This document shows, in pieces, positions 13,051-25,323 of a stretch of 64,000 bases of DNA. Position numbers and translations under genes: made by a program. The first letter of the stretch is position 1, and every line of letters starts with the position of its first letter. The DNA comes from Axinella damicornis (Eukaryota; Porifera; Demospongiae; Axinellida; Axinellidae), in assembly GCA_963931865.1 (NCBI GenBank), contig OZ007506.1, forward strand, positions 20,444,100-20,508,099, written 5' to 3'. The notes under the pieces were generated by a model. It was not told the origin of the DNA, made no database searches, and was given only the letters and a program-made list of their open reading frames with translations.

Positions 13051-13478
13051 TGTTGCCACAGATTCTGTTTTATGAACCAGTGTTCTCTGATTAATGCCAA
13101 GAAAGACGTTTTGTGTGTCACAAGTTATGGTGGATGATCAATTCAATCTGAGATTTGGGTATACAGTGGTGCAGTCTATGTGTATGTATGTATGTATGTA
13201 TATTTTATGTATGTATCCTCCAGTTAACTGTCTGGTTGATATTTTTGGCATTTGACGTAGAATGTCCCATTAGCTTTTGTGTAATAATTATTATGAATGT
13301 TATTTAAATTTGGTTGTAAGATTATTGAGCGTGTATCTACACATTCAGTTATTTGTAGATTGATGTCAGTGTAACAAATTTATGCTTTTATTTCGTTCTG
13401 TTCATCGACTGAAGTTATCTTGTGTGATATGCAGATGCCTTGCATTATAACTTTGTAAATGTTCATGCAGTGTTTGAC

Positions 13479-13576
13479 TAGCCTCGTACCCCAGTCCCTC
13501 GCCCAGCTTTTCGTTGCTTGCAGTAAAGTAAAGGTTACTGCAAGCGACGGAAAGCTGGGGACTGGGAGCGAGGCTA
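13479..13576. mobile_element. 98-bp TAGCCTCG inverted-repeat element
   Basis: Near-palindromic, starting TAGCCTCGTACC and ending GAGCGAGGCTA. It is flanked by a perfect 9-bp duplication, GTGTTTGAC. Confidence 0.9.
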
Positions 13577-13624
13577 GTGTTTGACAATACATATCTAGCC
13601 TCGTTCCCAGACCCCACCACACAT

Positions 13625-13890
13625 TTTGACTGCTAATCGAAAGGTTGCAGGTTCGAATCCCACCATTGCCATAGGAGATTTTCTTTCTCCCAGGAGTTGA
13701 CTCAGCTCTACCCTAAAAAAATGAGTAGGTGTGTTCTTGAAGGCGTTTCACCTGAAATAGTTCACACCGCATCCTTCGGAGGGGATGTAAAGCCGTCAGT
13801 CCCGGGGGACCTGGGTCCATAGGCTCTGCCTTCTCCAGGCCCTCATTAGCCACCATTGTGGTAAACCCCTCAAGGGTACTTCAAGTCAAG
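13625..13890 (+). mobile_element. tRNA-derived SINE-like element, probably 5'-truncated
   Basis: GGTTCGAATCC near 13650 matches the polymerase III B-box consensus of tRNAs. It is followed by a tRNA-unrelated body containing GATGTAAAGCCGTCAGTCCC and ending in a CAAGT repeat. No convincing A box lies upstream, and an inverted-repeat end (TAGCCTCGTTCCC) abuts the left side, so the head looks truncated. Without a family consensus the limits are approximate. Confidence 0.6.
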
Positions 13891-14471
13891 TCAAGACTTG
13901 AGAGTCGGGAAGGATTGATCAGAAGGGGCAAATCTGTTAAAAGGGTTAAGGTGTATAGGTGTATACTAAAGTCGACCGAGCAACTGCAATGAATCTGCTT
14001 ATATTTATTTTTGGTGTGAGTGATGTCACTGATTAATTATACTACTATTTGTACATTTGGATACAGGGTGAATTGCAGTTGCATGGCTTCAACTAACTCC
14101 TTTTCTGCCATTTATAGCAATCTTGTATGATGGTCACAGGACGTAAGCAAACCCACATAACTGTGCATGTTTTGAATACCAAAGGCTAAGATAGGACCTT
14201 GCATGTACGTGTATCTAATCCTCAGAGTTGGCCAGACGTTTTGCCATTTTTTTGGTAGATAGCCTTAACGGCTAGACGAGACTATATAGCTAGTTCCAAC
14301 AAAATTCAAAGCGTGCGAACTGCATGAACCAATGAACTTTTGTGTTTACAAGATGAATATCGAATAATGGCGTACTTGTAGTGGGTGGGGCTGAATCAGC
14401 AAATCAAGAATGCCGTATCCAAGCAACGCAAAACGGCATGCGCACAATAAAAAAACGTTGAGAACCTGACC

Positions 14472-14513
14472 ATGCACAGAAAGACAGTTGCTGCCCAAGG
14501 AGGCGATGTCTAA
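14472..14513 (+). promoter_or_regulatory. Short upstream ORF overlapping the start of the unknown gene
   Basis: An ATG at 14472 opens a 13-codon frame ending in TAA at 14511-14513. It overlaps the proposed main ATG at 14506 in another frame. If transcribed, it could reduce initiation at the main start. Its presence in the mRNA is not known. Confidence 0.4.
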
Positions 14514-17500
14514 ATCCGTTCGATCGCGGATCGAAGAATTCGAAGCCTTCTCTCGCAGGTCTGGCGAGGAGGGGAGGGACAACAGCAAGGAGAGACGAAA
14601 CGAGGCCACCACTGAGAAACGTGAGGCCTGTGCATGCATCCAAATACCCTCTGATCTGCTTCTTGTATGAGTGCGTATATATTGTGGTCTATAACTTTAC
14701 TTTGAGTCTCACTGTGCGTAGACAGTCGTAATGTATAAGCCTGCATGGTACGGTTCTCATCAGTACTGGTTCTCATCAGGCAGTGTGGTCCGGATTTAAT
14801 TCCACCCGGTAGCTCAAGCATGGAAGCAGGCATCCATACTTGTAATCACCAGCATGCAAGCTGCAACCATTCATGTATTATACTCTTTCAAATATAATGC
14901 ACGCAGGGAGGAGGTTTGTCTACCCGAGGAACTCCCAAAGGAGTCCAGAGCCCCCAGCAGTGAACGTTGGATTGGGCCCAACAGCAAGACCCAGACACTC
15001 TGGCCTAGCAGGTGAGGAGAACATTGCTCATGCATGGATACCTAGTAAGTGAAGGGCTCCAGTGCAGTAAAACACTTCCAACTTGAGATCAGACTACTAA
15101 ACGACTATACAGTGACTCACATTCAGCAGCTGCAAGTAGAAATCACGCATGTATCTTCGTACAAGCACATGTAAACGTATTTAATCAACCCCCGTATAAT
15201 TAGAAAGCGTTTTAATGACTGGAGGCCTTCAAGTCCACTGTGCAGCAAGCACATCAGCATAGTGCATTGACAAATTTGAAGCTGGTCTCATTCCCAAACC
15301 AAAGTTGCTTCTTGTAGTGTGGTGTTCCCTACAAAGGCTGGTGTTTTGCAAATACAAATATAGTACGCAGCATCATGCTCGTCCTAATGGACTGCAAGAT
15401 ATATACTTTCTCATGCAGATTTTGAGGCAGATTTGCAGGAGGTGTGGAGTGTGCGTAAGAATATTCATCACACTGGCAAGTCGCTGCCTAAACTGGTCTC
15501 CAACGGAGTGCAGGTTACAGGGCAGTACTCCCGACACGGGGCCATTGCCGCTCAACAGACTCACGGACCCCAGACTCTCAGCACTAAGGACGCTTTGAGC
15601 AAAGGAGGTGTGTGTGTGTGTGTTTGTTGGGGGGGCGGGGAGGACCAATGTCAGCCACACATGGACAGTCTGATTCCCAAGTCATGTCAGCTATTCATGT
15701 TTGATTCTCGGCCAATTCTATTGTCATTCCCTAATCATTTTGGTCTTATCCCAGATTGTTCCAGGCCAACTATCGGCCATTCTAGCCTCCTTCACAGACC
15801 ATTCCAGCCCAATTCTTAGGCCTCGTATCACTGAACGGTCAAGGGTACCGTAGGGTCGCAATGCAGTCTATGACTGTGTGGTTACATATGCGTAGTCAAA
15901 GATCAACAGTCGAAAATCAACATGGTTCCACGGTCAAACCTCTGCGAAGAGCTGGTCATAGCTTTGACCCATGATTGCAGCTGTGACTATAGAGTCTATG
16001 GGAGCCGACCCCCCTGTTCCATTGGCTTCGTTTTGCAAGCCTTTTCCACCTCCAGTTTTTGATTGCTTTCAGTTAAAACTGGAAATGGGAAAGCCCTGGG
16101 AATGGGAAGGAGGCTGTGTTGGTCAGTATACAAATGCAGCCTCCAGTTGTGACCGCAGGCAATCAAAAACTGGAGGTGGGAAAGGCCCACCAACAGGGCT
16201 AATGGAAACTGCTAGAACAAAACAGGTAGACACAATATTTCCAGTTTGAATGGAGTTCTCCAGTCAGTTCATCTTCTGCGTGGTGTTTTGCAAGCTGGTG
16301 GCACTTATCAATTGTGCTTTGTCCGTATTGAGCAGCCGTGTGCTCTGCAAGTAAGCATTGCTTCAGTCTGTCTCCACTGCCTTAACCTGATCCCTCTGAA
16401 GATCTGAGTCACGCACTCCAGAGGTATTTTAGTGCATAATTGTGCAATTCCTCAACTTTGCTCTGCACAAACGTGAGGTTAATTAGGAATACCTCAAATT
16501 AACATACCTTAAGGTCACTATTATTCTCAGGTAGTAATTTTAGCTGAACTAATTGAGGCGAAACGTAAGCTAACCACCTACAAAGCAGCCTGGGAACAAG
16601 GCTTGCTGGTATGAGCTATCCGCGAGTATCAGAATAAGACATGAAGCATCATTCTGAATACTTGTTGCACTAGCCTAGCAGTAGTGCGGTTATACCAATT
16701 TAACAAATCGGTAATACGCAGTTACAATCAGCTCTGATAGTTAAAACACTAAATTAGTTCTGGCCACATCCGCTGCAATACCTTACATATTGTTGCCTTT
16801 AATAATACATGACCTTATCATGCTCACTTTTAATTTACTAGTGGCTGCATGTTGGTGAAACAAACACTTACCACTTTGTAACTCCATTACCTGGGTGCAA
16901 GCTTCGGGGTATGACAAGCTTCTGGTAGGGTGAGGCCGATTACTTTCCTTCTAAGAATTGTGTGTTTACAGTCCAGCAGGTGAGGATTCGGCTGGATAGG
17001 CTACAGCACGTGTGTGTGTGGTGTGTGAATGTGTGTGTGTGTGTGGTGTGTGAATGTGTGTGTATGTGTGTGTGGTGTGTGTGTATGTGTGTGTGGTGTG
17101 TGAATGCGTGTGTATGTGTGTGTGGTGTGTGAATGCGTGTGTATGTGTGTGTGGTGTGTGAATGCGTGTGTATGTGTGTGTGGTGTGTGTGTATGTGTGT
17201 GTGGTGTGTGAATGCGTGTGTATGTGTGTGTGGTGTGTGAATGTGTGTGTGTGTGCATGCATGTGAATGCGTGTGTATGTATGTTGCTTTGCCAGTCCAT
17301 GTCTGACCTCATTCTCAGGCCACTCATTCCCAAGCCATTTGGAAGCCTGGGAATGAGGTCATCATACTTCAACCCCTACCACTTGAATATCATAATTATT
17401 ACTAGACAATGTTTACACACCTGTAGACAAGTGAGTTAAACATGAGCAACCATGCGTGGAATGTCTTGAACTCACTTGACTGCAAACAGAGACCTCATCA

Positions 17501-20500
17501 GTTCCTTGTGCACTCCTGTTTGCCATTAGTTTCATTATTCCAAAAATGTTTGGGTATACTGACTCACCTGTATAATAATTGCTCACCATGGTTGCAGGGT
17601 TTGAGCATTAGAATGTTCCACTGCAGCTGCCATTTCTCTAGCCTCGTTCCCACTCCACATGGCCTGGGAACGAGGCTGGGGATGAGGTCGGACATTGCCA
17701 CAGAATGAGATCGGAAATGGACTGGGAATGAGATTAGCCATGGCCAGGGAATGAGATAGCCTGGGAGTGAGGTCGGACATGGCTTGGGAGTGAGGTCGGA
17801 CATGGCCTGGGAGTGAGGTGAGGCTGGGGATGACATTGCCAGATAATGAGATCGGAAATGGACTGGGAATGAGATTAGCCATGGCCAGGGAATGAGATAG
17901 CCTGGGAATGTGGTCGGACATGGCCTGGGAGTGATGGCCTGGGAGTGAGGTCGGACATGACCTGGGAGTGAGGTCGGACATGGCCTGGGAGTGAGGTCGG
18001 ACATGGCCTGGGAGTGAGGTCGGACATGGCCTGGGAGTGAGGTCGGACATGGCCTGGGAGTGAGGTCGGACATGGCTTGGGAGTGAGGTCGGGCATGCCT
18101 GAGAGTGAGGTCGGACATGGCCTGGGAGTGAGGTTGGGCATGGCCTGGGAGTGAGGTCGGACATGGCCTGGGAGTGAGGTCGGGCATGCCTGGGAGTGAG
18201 GTCGGACATGGCCTGGGAGTGAGGTCGGACATGGCCTGGGAGTGAGGTCGGACATGGCCTGGGAGTGAGGTCGGACATGGCCTGGGAGTGGGGTCGGACA
18301 TGGCCTGGGAGTGAGGTCGGACATGGCCTGGGAGTGAGGTCGGACATGGCCTGGGAGTGAGGTCGGACATGGCCTGGGAGTGAGGTCGGGCATGCCTGAG
18401 AGTGAGGTCGGACATGGCCTGGGAGTGGGGTCGGACATGGCCTGGGAGTGAGGTCGGACATGGCCTGGGAGTGAGGTCGGACATGGCCTGGGAGTGAGGT
18501 CGGGCATGCCTGAGAGTGAGGTCGGACATGGCCTGGGAGTGAGGTCGGACATGGCCTGGGAGTGAGGTCGGACATGGCCTGGGAGTGAGGTCGGACATGG
18601 CTTGGGAGTGAGGTCGGGCATGCCTGAGAGTGAGGTCGGACATGGCCTGGGAGTGAGGTTGGGCATGGCCTGGGAGTGAGGTCGGGCATGGCCTGGGAAT
18701 GAGGTCGGACATGGCCTGGGAGTGAGGTCGGACATGGCCTGGGAGTGAGGTCGGACATGCCTGGGAGTGAGGTCGGGCATGGCCTGGGAATGAGGTCGGA
18801 CATGGCCTGGGAGTGAGGTCGGACATGGCCTGGGAGTGAGGTCGGACATGCCTGGGAGTGAGGTCGGGCATGCCTGGGAGTGAGGTCGGGCATGCCTGGG
18901 AATGAGGCTAGTTATATCCTCTATGCATCACTGTTTCTGTTTTCCCCTATCAGGGTTTGCAATGAGAAGAGACGACTCTTCGTTTGAAGTAAAGCGATCA
19001 CCACTCCAAGGTGAGATTGACTGACTCTGATAGTGATCAATCACTACTGAGCAGACTCAACTTCAAACATGCCATTCCCACCTCCAATTTTGATGACTTT
19101 GCACTATGGAAAGATCGATGGGAAGTAGGTGGTAGTAAAACCCGAAATGGGCAGTTTGAATAGAATACTGCTGAGACCAAGGAGTGACTCTCTTTCTGCC
19201 TAGGGCTACATGTATGGTACCCAGAGAAGTAGCCTCCAAGGTTAGGGCAAGGGTCAGTATGCAGTGCATGCACCGTACTGTCAAAGTACATAGTACATAG
19301 CCTCAGGTCATTTACATTCCTGCATACTGCATGCACTAACCTCAACCCTATAACTGTGGAGGCTGTTTGCAGTAACATAGTGCTAGGCAGATAGTAAAGT
19401 CGTAGCTTGGTCTCAGCAGATTCTATTCATTCCAATTCCGTCCTGTTCCAGATTTTACTACTACGTACCCTGAGGGAACAACAGTATATTGTCTGTATTG
19501 TGAAATTCCAGTAACTGATACTCAATACCTCATCGTTGCACTGGTATCGAAACTGCATGTATGTTCACATGCCAAAACTGGCACAACTATTTTCTACCAC
19601 ATTTTGACATGTCAATTGCCAAAATTGGTAGAAACAGCACTCCTGTTCTGTAGGGTGACTGATGTGCCATTCTGCCAAATATGAACCAAAATGGGAAAAA
19701 ACGGCACTCCTGGTGTGCAACGGCACACCAAGGATACATAGTGAAGCCAGCAACACTGCCACTTGTTGTGGAGGGCGTCCTGCATGCGTAGCCTCATTCC
19801 CAGGCCTTCTACACCTCCAGTTTTTGATCGTTTACAGTATGCTGTAAGTGATCAAAAACTGGTGGTGTAGATCCTCGAAGGCCTGGGAATAGATGCATGC
19901 AGACTAATATGCTAGGTAACGACTTGCTAGCCAGACTGAGCATATTATTGGTCCGGCGGCCGCCGCACCTGCCGCACCTACTCCTACGGCCCTGAATATG
20001 CTAGGTATCTTGGGCTAGGAATGGGATATGAAGCTGGGATATGTACCATTGCGATCAGCATGAATAGAGCATTCCAATTATGTCTGTTTTGCTGTCGGTT
20101 GAATTTTGACCCAAAATCAGGAAAAAAACCATGGATTATAGCCTTTGGTCGACTGTGATTCTTGCCAAAAATGTAACCAAGATTAGAAATTATTTTAAGG
20201 ATATCATTTGAAAGCTCTATGTATGCTGACCATGATGGCACAATTCCCAGCTTCATATTTCATTCACATACCCATACCTAGTGCAACTTTCCCTTCCAAG
20301 TCTACCAATTTTGGTTCATTGATCCATTTTGACAGAAATGGCACATCAGTCACCCTATAGAACTGGAGTGCTGTTACTGCCAATTTTGGTTTAATTCTAT
20401 AATTGGCATGTCAAAATGATTGGTAGAAAATGCCAAAATGTGCCAATTTTGGCACATTTACGTAGGCGTGCATTTTTAGGTGAATTCTTCTTCCAGAAAC

Positions 20501-23500
20501 TACGGAGTAGAAAATGCTACGTTTCGAAATGAAGCGCACTTCCTATTCGAGAAGGTCATTAAGTGCATCTTGCTTATAGGTGCATATTTCCTTCACATGG
20601 AGATATAGGCACATGCACCTATAGCGAGCGACTACAGTACCTCTGGCATTAGTCTGGACCTCCTCCCTCCATATTCCCGTAAATTCACTCTCACTTTGTT
20701 CACTAGGAAGCAGACAGCCTTGCTCTCAGTCTCTCCACCTTCATACCCGGGATGGGAACACTAGGGAGCTGATAGCCTTGCTCTCAGTCTCCCCGCCTGC
20801 AAACCTGGGAGCCAGCTTGTGATCTTTCTTCCTGTTGTGAGCTCCTGCAAGTTCTAAAGGAATGCAAACCAGACCAGATGCCAGTGCAATTTGGACGTAT
20901 TAGTAGCTGACAGAGCTTCAAAGTATTGGCACTTTATGCCATGTAAATTACCTTATCTCCAGTAATCTCCAGTAATCTCTAGTAAACTACAGTAATCTCT
21001 AGTAAACCACAGTAATCGTCAGTAATCTCCTTATGCAAATTGAAGATCTGGAAGTGTTTACCATTTTGTGCATGCGCAACTGGCATGTGTGGGTGTCTGT
21101 GTTGAGACTGGCAGCATTCCATGCCATCAATGGCAAGGTGAGGGGACACAATCAGTCCCAACTAATCGGCCCAGCACCAACACTGACTTGAGCGGACAAC
21201 ATTGCATCTAGCTCATTCAGTAGTGAGCATTAACTTGACCCTATAACCCTGACTCTCTTTTGGTGTATACAGCATAATGCAGACAACAGTACATCTCAGC
21301 TGTCTTGAAGGTTGATTCTGTTGTGCAGTGCCCAAATTGCTCCATAACTGTATTAAGGGTTTGTTTATCATTCAACTGGCTAATGGCCCTGTAACAGGAC
21401 TCAAAAGATCAGTTTTGAGTCGTTGCAATCATTAGCTGTACCACAGAAGAAGAACACGTGTTGTTAAGATGGCAATGATGACGTCAATTTCCATGTGTCC
21501 TCACTCCAGACTGGCTTGCCAGTTCCAGGTTTGGTACGGGACGTATTATAGCACGCTTGAGTGCCACAGGATTCCACCGATGCAGGCATCACTGGTATCA
21601 CTACTGTGGTATTGGTTCAGTACCCACGTATTGGTATCAGTAATTGTGATACTGGTACTGTAGTTGCAGTTAATTTCGCTGTGGGGAAATTTTAGCGGTT
21701 TCGCGGATGAAGTAAGACTGCGAAGATTAAACATGCGAAATATTTTTCCACAGGCACAACAGTTACTGTCCTTTGTGTTCCTGGGCTCACTCTCACACAG
21801 TAGCTCTTCCCCGGCAGTTGCTTCGCTGTAGACGTTGTAGCCACGCATACGCAGCTCGATCGCTAACTCATCCTCCGTCAGCGTGATCGCACGTGTCAAT
21901 ATATGAGCTGATTTTTTTTGTGGGAAGTAATCAGCGAAAATTTCCCTCCGCGAAATATTTGTGTATCACGTTTAGTAGCTAGACCGCGAAATTATTGCCA
22001 CGCGAAATAATCGGCAACTATATACGGTATTGGTATCAGTACCTGTAATGATGCTGGTATTGGTATCAGTACCTGTAATGATGCTGGTATTGGTATCAGT
22101 ACCTGTAATGATGCTGGTATTGGTATCGGTACCTGTAATGATGCTGGTATTGGTATCAGTACCTGTAATGATGCTGGTATTGGTATCAGTACCTGTAATG
22201 ATGCTGGTATTGGTATCAGTACTTGTAATGATGCTGGTATTGGTATCAGTACCTGTAATGATGCTGGTATTGGTATCAGTACCTGTAATGATGCTGGTAT
22301 TGGTATCAGTACTGGTAATGATGCTGGTATTGGTACCTGTAATGATGCTGGTATTGGTATCAGTACCTGTAATGATGCTGGTATTGGTATTGATACCTGT
22401 AATGATGCTGGTATTCTACAGTGAGTTATCAGTTATGGGATTCTGCAGTCTTGAGCATTGAGTAACGTAACTAAAGCTCAATGAAGGATATGTACTACAC
22501 TACGTTTGTGGAAGGTTACACACAGTAGATATAGCACAGCAGTGAGTTATGGTCTTTTAACCCCAACGGTGCCAGCCCAAGGGTGAGGGACAAACATTCT
22601 GTGCACTCATAATTATCAAACCGGGTACAAGCATTACATGTCCCCAGGGGATAAACTGCAAGTATGGTGTGTCTTAAACTTTGACTTTGAATCTTGTGTT
22701 CGGTAACAGAGCACAATTCACTGGAGACCAAGTGGAATGTCCGCACCAGTAACACCTTCTCCTCCGAGGTGTCCAAGAGATTGACAAGACCCCCTCAACA
22801 TGACACTAGCGAACTACTCTCTCCACCCACTGCCAAGAGAAAAACCATCGACGTCATCAGGACGACCGGTGACAGAATATCACCCACAAAGAATTTACCA
22901 AAGAGAGGCAAGTTATACCATCTATGGTGGATGTAATAGATATTATAAGGGATAGCCTAATAGCTCTGCAGTGTCACATAGGAGAGACATGAAACTTTGA
23001 ATGAAGACTTTAGTAGGGCAGACGTCTTGCCTCGATGACATCCACCTGCAGTTTAATGCTTGGGTGTTACGCTAGAGTGTCTAATAATACGTGTTGGATG
23101 AAAGTTGATAGCTTACTCTAGCCCTAAACGCCAGGGTGTGGAAATGTATGATCCCAAGCCAGATATCCTCACCTCCAGCTCTTTGTCACTTGCAGTGTTA
23201 GTACATATGAATAACATGGCATATGCAAGTGACAATAAGAATAATTTCGCCAACTTTTACTAAGCACATAATTTGTACAACTTCCAACTCCATATGCAAT
23301 CATAGAGTGGATTGCATAATGCAGCTGCTAATACTGACTGCTGTGGTACCAGAGCGGCTGCTAGGAACTGATCTATAAATTCTGTACTAATCACACCTTC
23401 TAATGTTTTCCCTTCAGCTCTTTGAAATTGATCATCGTCTATCGTGCTGCTCAGTTCTCAGAATAATTAGCATGCACCCCTTCTAACATATTGAGCTGCG

Positions 23501-23853
23501 CTTGGTGAAATAACCTGTCATGCGTATTCTGTTTGCAGAGCAAAGCAACCTGACACTTGTGGTTACAACTAACACTGCAGAGCCTATAAGTCCTGCTAGA
23601 CTAGCAGATATCGTATGAGCTGTTTTACTCCTCTCCATGCGCGAACACATTCACACTCACACCCTCAGAGTCCAGCGAGAAGGTGAGATATGCCAAGAGG
23701 ATGGCCCAGGGATACCTGCGGTCAGTGGGTATTGGGGAGTACACGCCACAAGGGAGCAGCTACTCCCGGGACGAGACCAGGGGAGCAGAGGGAAGACCGA
23801 ACAGGTGGAGAAAACTGGACCACGATCAAGATGAATTTGATTTTGACGTTTGA
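14506..23853 (+). CDS. Unrecognised basic disordered protein, seven exons
   Basis: Exons 14506-14620, 14907-15011, 15419-15607, 18954-19010, 22710-22907, 23539-23612 and 23671-23853 (stop TGA) join in one frame to about 306 residues. The first four introns are phase 1. The fifth exon ends at a GC donor (G|GCAAGT), also phase 1, and the last intron is phase 0. The protein starts MSKSVRSRIEEFEAFSRRS and is rich in Arg, Lys, Ser and Thr. It has a C-terminal patch KVRYAKRMAQGYLRSVG and ends acidic in DEFDFDV. I recognise no domain. The phase continuity of many small exons is the main support for a real gene. The last acceptor is less certain: 23669 would give phase 1, while 23671 fits the upstream donor. 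Function unknown. Confidence 0.65.
16035..16195. repeat. Inverted repeat of CTTTTCCACCTCCAG type
   Basis: The arm CACCTCCAGTTTTTGATTGC at about 16050 is mirrored by GCAATCAAAAACTGGAGGTG at about 16160. It is a small foldback unit related to inner parts of other elements in the window, such as 19790-19890. Confidence 0.75.
17009..17280. repeat. TG microsatellite with a higher-order period
   Basis: TG runs are interspersed with GTGTGAATGCG and GTATG units that recur every 30-50 bases. Long His/Thr ORFs on the reverse strand are artefacts of this repeat. Confidence 0.9.
17639..18910. repeat. 1.2-kb minisatellite bounded by TAGCCTCG element ends
   Basis: The region opens with TAGCCTCGTTCCC and closes with GGGAATGAGGCTA, the two ends of the local inverted-repeat family. 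Between them are dozens of units of about 23 bp (GGCCTGGGAGTGAGGTCGGA plus CAT), with variants using 'gcc' for 'ggcc' and 'gggcat' for 'ggacat'. The unit matches the element's right end, CCTGGGAATGAGG. Because stops are lacking, 300-430-residue reverse ORFs appear in all three frames; they are not genes. Confidence 0.9.
19558..20465 (+). mobile_element. About 0.9-kb inverted-repeat element, copy 1
   Basis: It begins near ATGTTCACATGCCAAAACTG and ends near CCAATTTTGGCACATTTACG, which are inverted relatives. The body is shared, in reverse orientation, with 37584-38502. Both copies carry a nested TAGCCTCATTCCC element in the middle. Copy 1 has an extra insertion of about 85 bp near 19915-19995, containing a GC-rich GGCGGCCGCCGC stretch. 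Confidence 0.75.
20950..21030. repeat. Degenerate AGTAATCTCC tandem repeat
   Basis: Units AGTAATCTCC, AGTAATCTCT and AGTAAACTAC repeat every 10-11 bases. The reverse complement (GATTACTAGA type) recurs at 48655-48708, about 49800-49845 and 54310-54405. Confidence 0.8.
21660..22027 (-). mobile_element. TACCGTA/GCCGATTATT repetitive element, copy 1
   Basis: Read on the minus strand, it starts near ATACCGTA, then GTTGCCGATTATTTCGCG. It matches 54974-55170 on the plus strand, including a shared inner block with CACACAGTAGCTCTTCCC. A 117-residue reverse ORF inside has no recognised domain and is only partly conserved in the other copy. Confidence 0.65.
22024..22412. repeat. 30-bp minisatellite, about 13 copies
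   Basis: The unit is TGATGCTGGTATTGGTATCA followed by GTACCTGTAA, with few variants and some shortened copies. It lies in the fourth intron of the unknown gene. The unit has no stops in one frame, producing a spurious Val/Met/Leu ORF. Confidence 0.95.
22908..22913 (+). promoter_or_regulatory. GC-type splice donor
   Basis: After exon 22710-22907 the intron begins GCAAGT, preceded by AG, which is the usual context of GC-AG introns. No in-frame GT donor nearby keeps the phase. Confidence 0.6.
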
Positions 23854-24079
23854 AACGGCATTCTGTATGCATATTATTCATTTCATGTGCAATTCTCAAT
23901 TTAAACTTGCAATCAAAGCCCGGCTAGAGCCTACACTTCCTGCAACCAACCTGCTCCCCAACTGTTGCTATAAGAACATAGTGCTACCTGTTGTGGTGTA
24001 TAAAGATCTGTACTGTGTGAACTCATCTGTAACACTGTCTGTGTGTTATGTCATGTGTGAAGTCTATATAAATTTTGTA

Positions 24080-24085
24080 ATTAAA
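24080..24085 (+). terminator. ATTAAA polyadenylation signal candidate
   Basis: ATTAAA lies about 230 bases after the stop codon of the unknown gene. Confidence 0.35.
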
Positions 24086-24767
24086 TTGCACGATCTATTT
24101 GGTACGTGGCACGTAGCTTCGTCCCAAGGATTGCCGTTCTTTATGCAACAGGCCGAGGCTAAGTTCTGGAAGTACCATGGCGCATGACAATGAATGCACT
24201 CTTGAAGTAGGACTATACACTGACAACATAATAATGAAATCTGGTACTGTTATTGCATGAGCCAGTTAGAGCCATCACGTTCACCACCACGCCCAAAATC
24301 TTGTTTAAGTTTCATTCAATTTTCAAATTTTCTACTGATGTTAAAGTAGCCTCGTACCGGCATGCAGGCCGCCTCAGCCCAGCGTATGTCACTTGCAGCT
24401 ACTAATGCAGATGCTGCAAGCAACAAACACACATGGGGTAGAAGGCCTGGGCAAGGAGAACATCTACTACAGTTTTGACAAATTATCCTGGTTTTTAAGT
24501 AATTTTGTTTTCTCAAACAGACAAAATAAAGCAGCAGTCTATGTTTCGGTGACTGCTGGTAGCTATAAATCAGTGGGTGGGAGTGGGATCGTAATCAAAT
24601 CAATTTTCAGCATCTCTCCCACTGCCAGGCTAGCTGTCCAGTCAATCGTCACCAAGTCTCGTTCCTATAGACCCTAGCTATCGTCTGGTTCTCAGACCCT
24701 ATAGTCTCGTACCCAGTCTCAACCCCAGATTATTAAGCTTGCAATATATAATTATAATTAGGGACGG

Positions 24768-25323
24768 AGGGTTTGGGCAATAATTATAAGCAGAGAAGGG
24801 TTGTTTCAACCAAGCTCCGGTCACCATAGTTGCATCTCAGTGCCTCCTCCACTGTGGTGATCAAAAAACGTACCTACTACAATGCTGTGTAGCTTCACTT
24901 CCAATGTTTCGTAATTATAGGACCTGGTAGTTGTTTACCCATCTGTACGTCTGTGGTCAAGCATGCAGTGTAAATGAATGCACATTGCTTGGATCAAAGT
25001 GCAGCTGCATACACTTCTATAGTATTCTTACCCATCTGCATAGCTATGCATGTCTGTGGTCAAACGAATGCACATTGCTTGGAAGTGCAGCTGCATACAC
25101 TTCTAGCACAGTGTTCTTATACTTCTACTGGTTACCTGAAACACAAGAAACTTGACCTAGGTTATCTCAACAGGTTTTCAGATTCCTATCTGATACAACT
25201 GCTGATGATCAAGGTAGGCTGCACTTGTGTGCTCATGCCTTGATCACCACAGTACGTGGAGGAGCCTGGCTAAAACAACCCTAGCTTCTCTTTTTGCATG
25301 CTCGCTGCATGGGCAATATAAGA
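24768..25323. mobile_element. Inverted-repeat element, about 555 bp
   Basis: The left end (about 24768-24866, with GAGAAGGGTTGTTTCAACCA and CTCCACTGTGGTGATCAA) is mirrored at about 25230-25323 (TTGATCACCACAGTACGTGG and AAACAACCCTAGCTTCTC). The interior has a direct duplication containing AATGCACATTGCTTGGA at about 24976 and 25067. Confidence 0.65.

Larger units (their letters stand above)
13051..14505. other. Intergenic region after the receptor gene
   Basis: It holds the presumed receptor 3' UTR, including a TATG repeat near 13185-13205, a 98-bp inverted-repeat element at 13479-13576 and a SINE-like unit at about 13625-13890. I saw no canonical AATAAA close to the stop codon. No gene was recognised. 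Confidence 0.6.
15608..18953. other. 3.3-kb repeat-filled intron of the unknown gene
   Basis: It contains an inverted repeat at about 16035-16195, a TG microsatellite and the large minisatellite at 17639-18910. No coding sequence is supported. Confidence 0.7.

Noticed and set aside
13640..13672. Possible tRNA gene
   Set aside because: Only a B box is present; no A box or cloverleaf stems could be drawn, so a SINE fragment fits better.
17564..18893. Reverse ORFs of 324-436 residues in three frames
   Set aside because: They read through the 23-bp minisatellite, whose units lack stops; the repeated Pro/His/Ser peptide is an artefact and lacks any domain.
21546..21899. 117-residue reverse ORF with a CxxC-like CCACGK segment
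   Set aside because: It lies in a repetitive element whose other copy (54974-55170) does not keep the frame; no splice or domain support.
22030..22461. 143-residue Met/Val/Leu ORF that looks like a membrane protein
   Set aside because: It is the translation of a 30-bp tandem repeat inside an intron.
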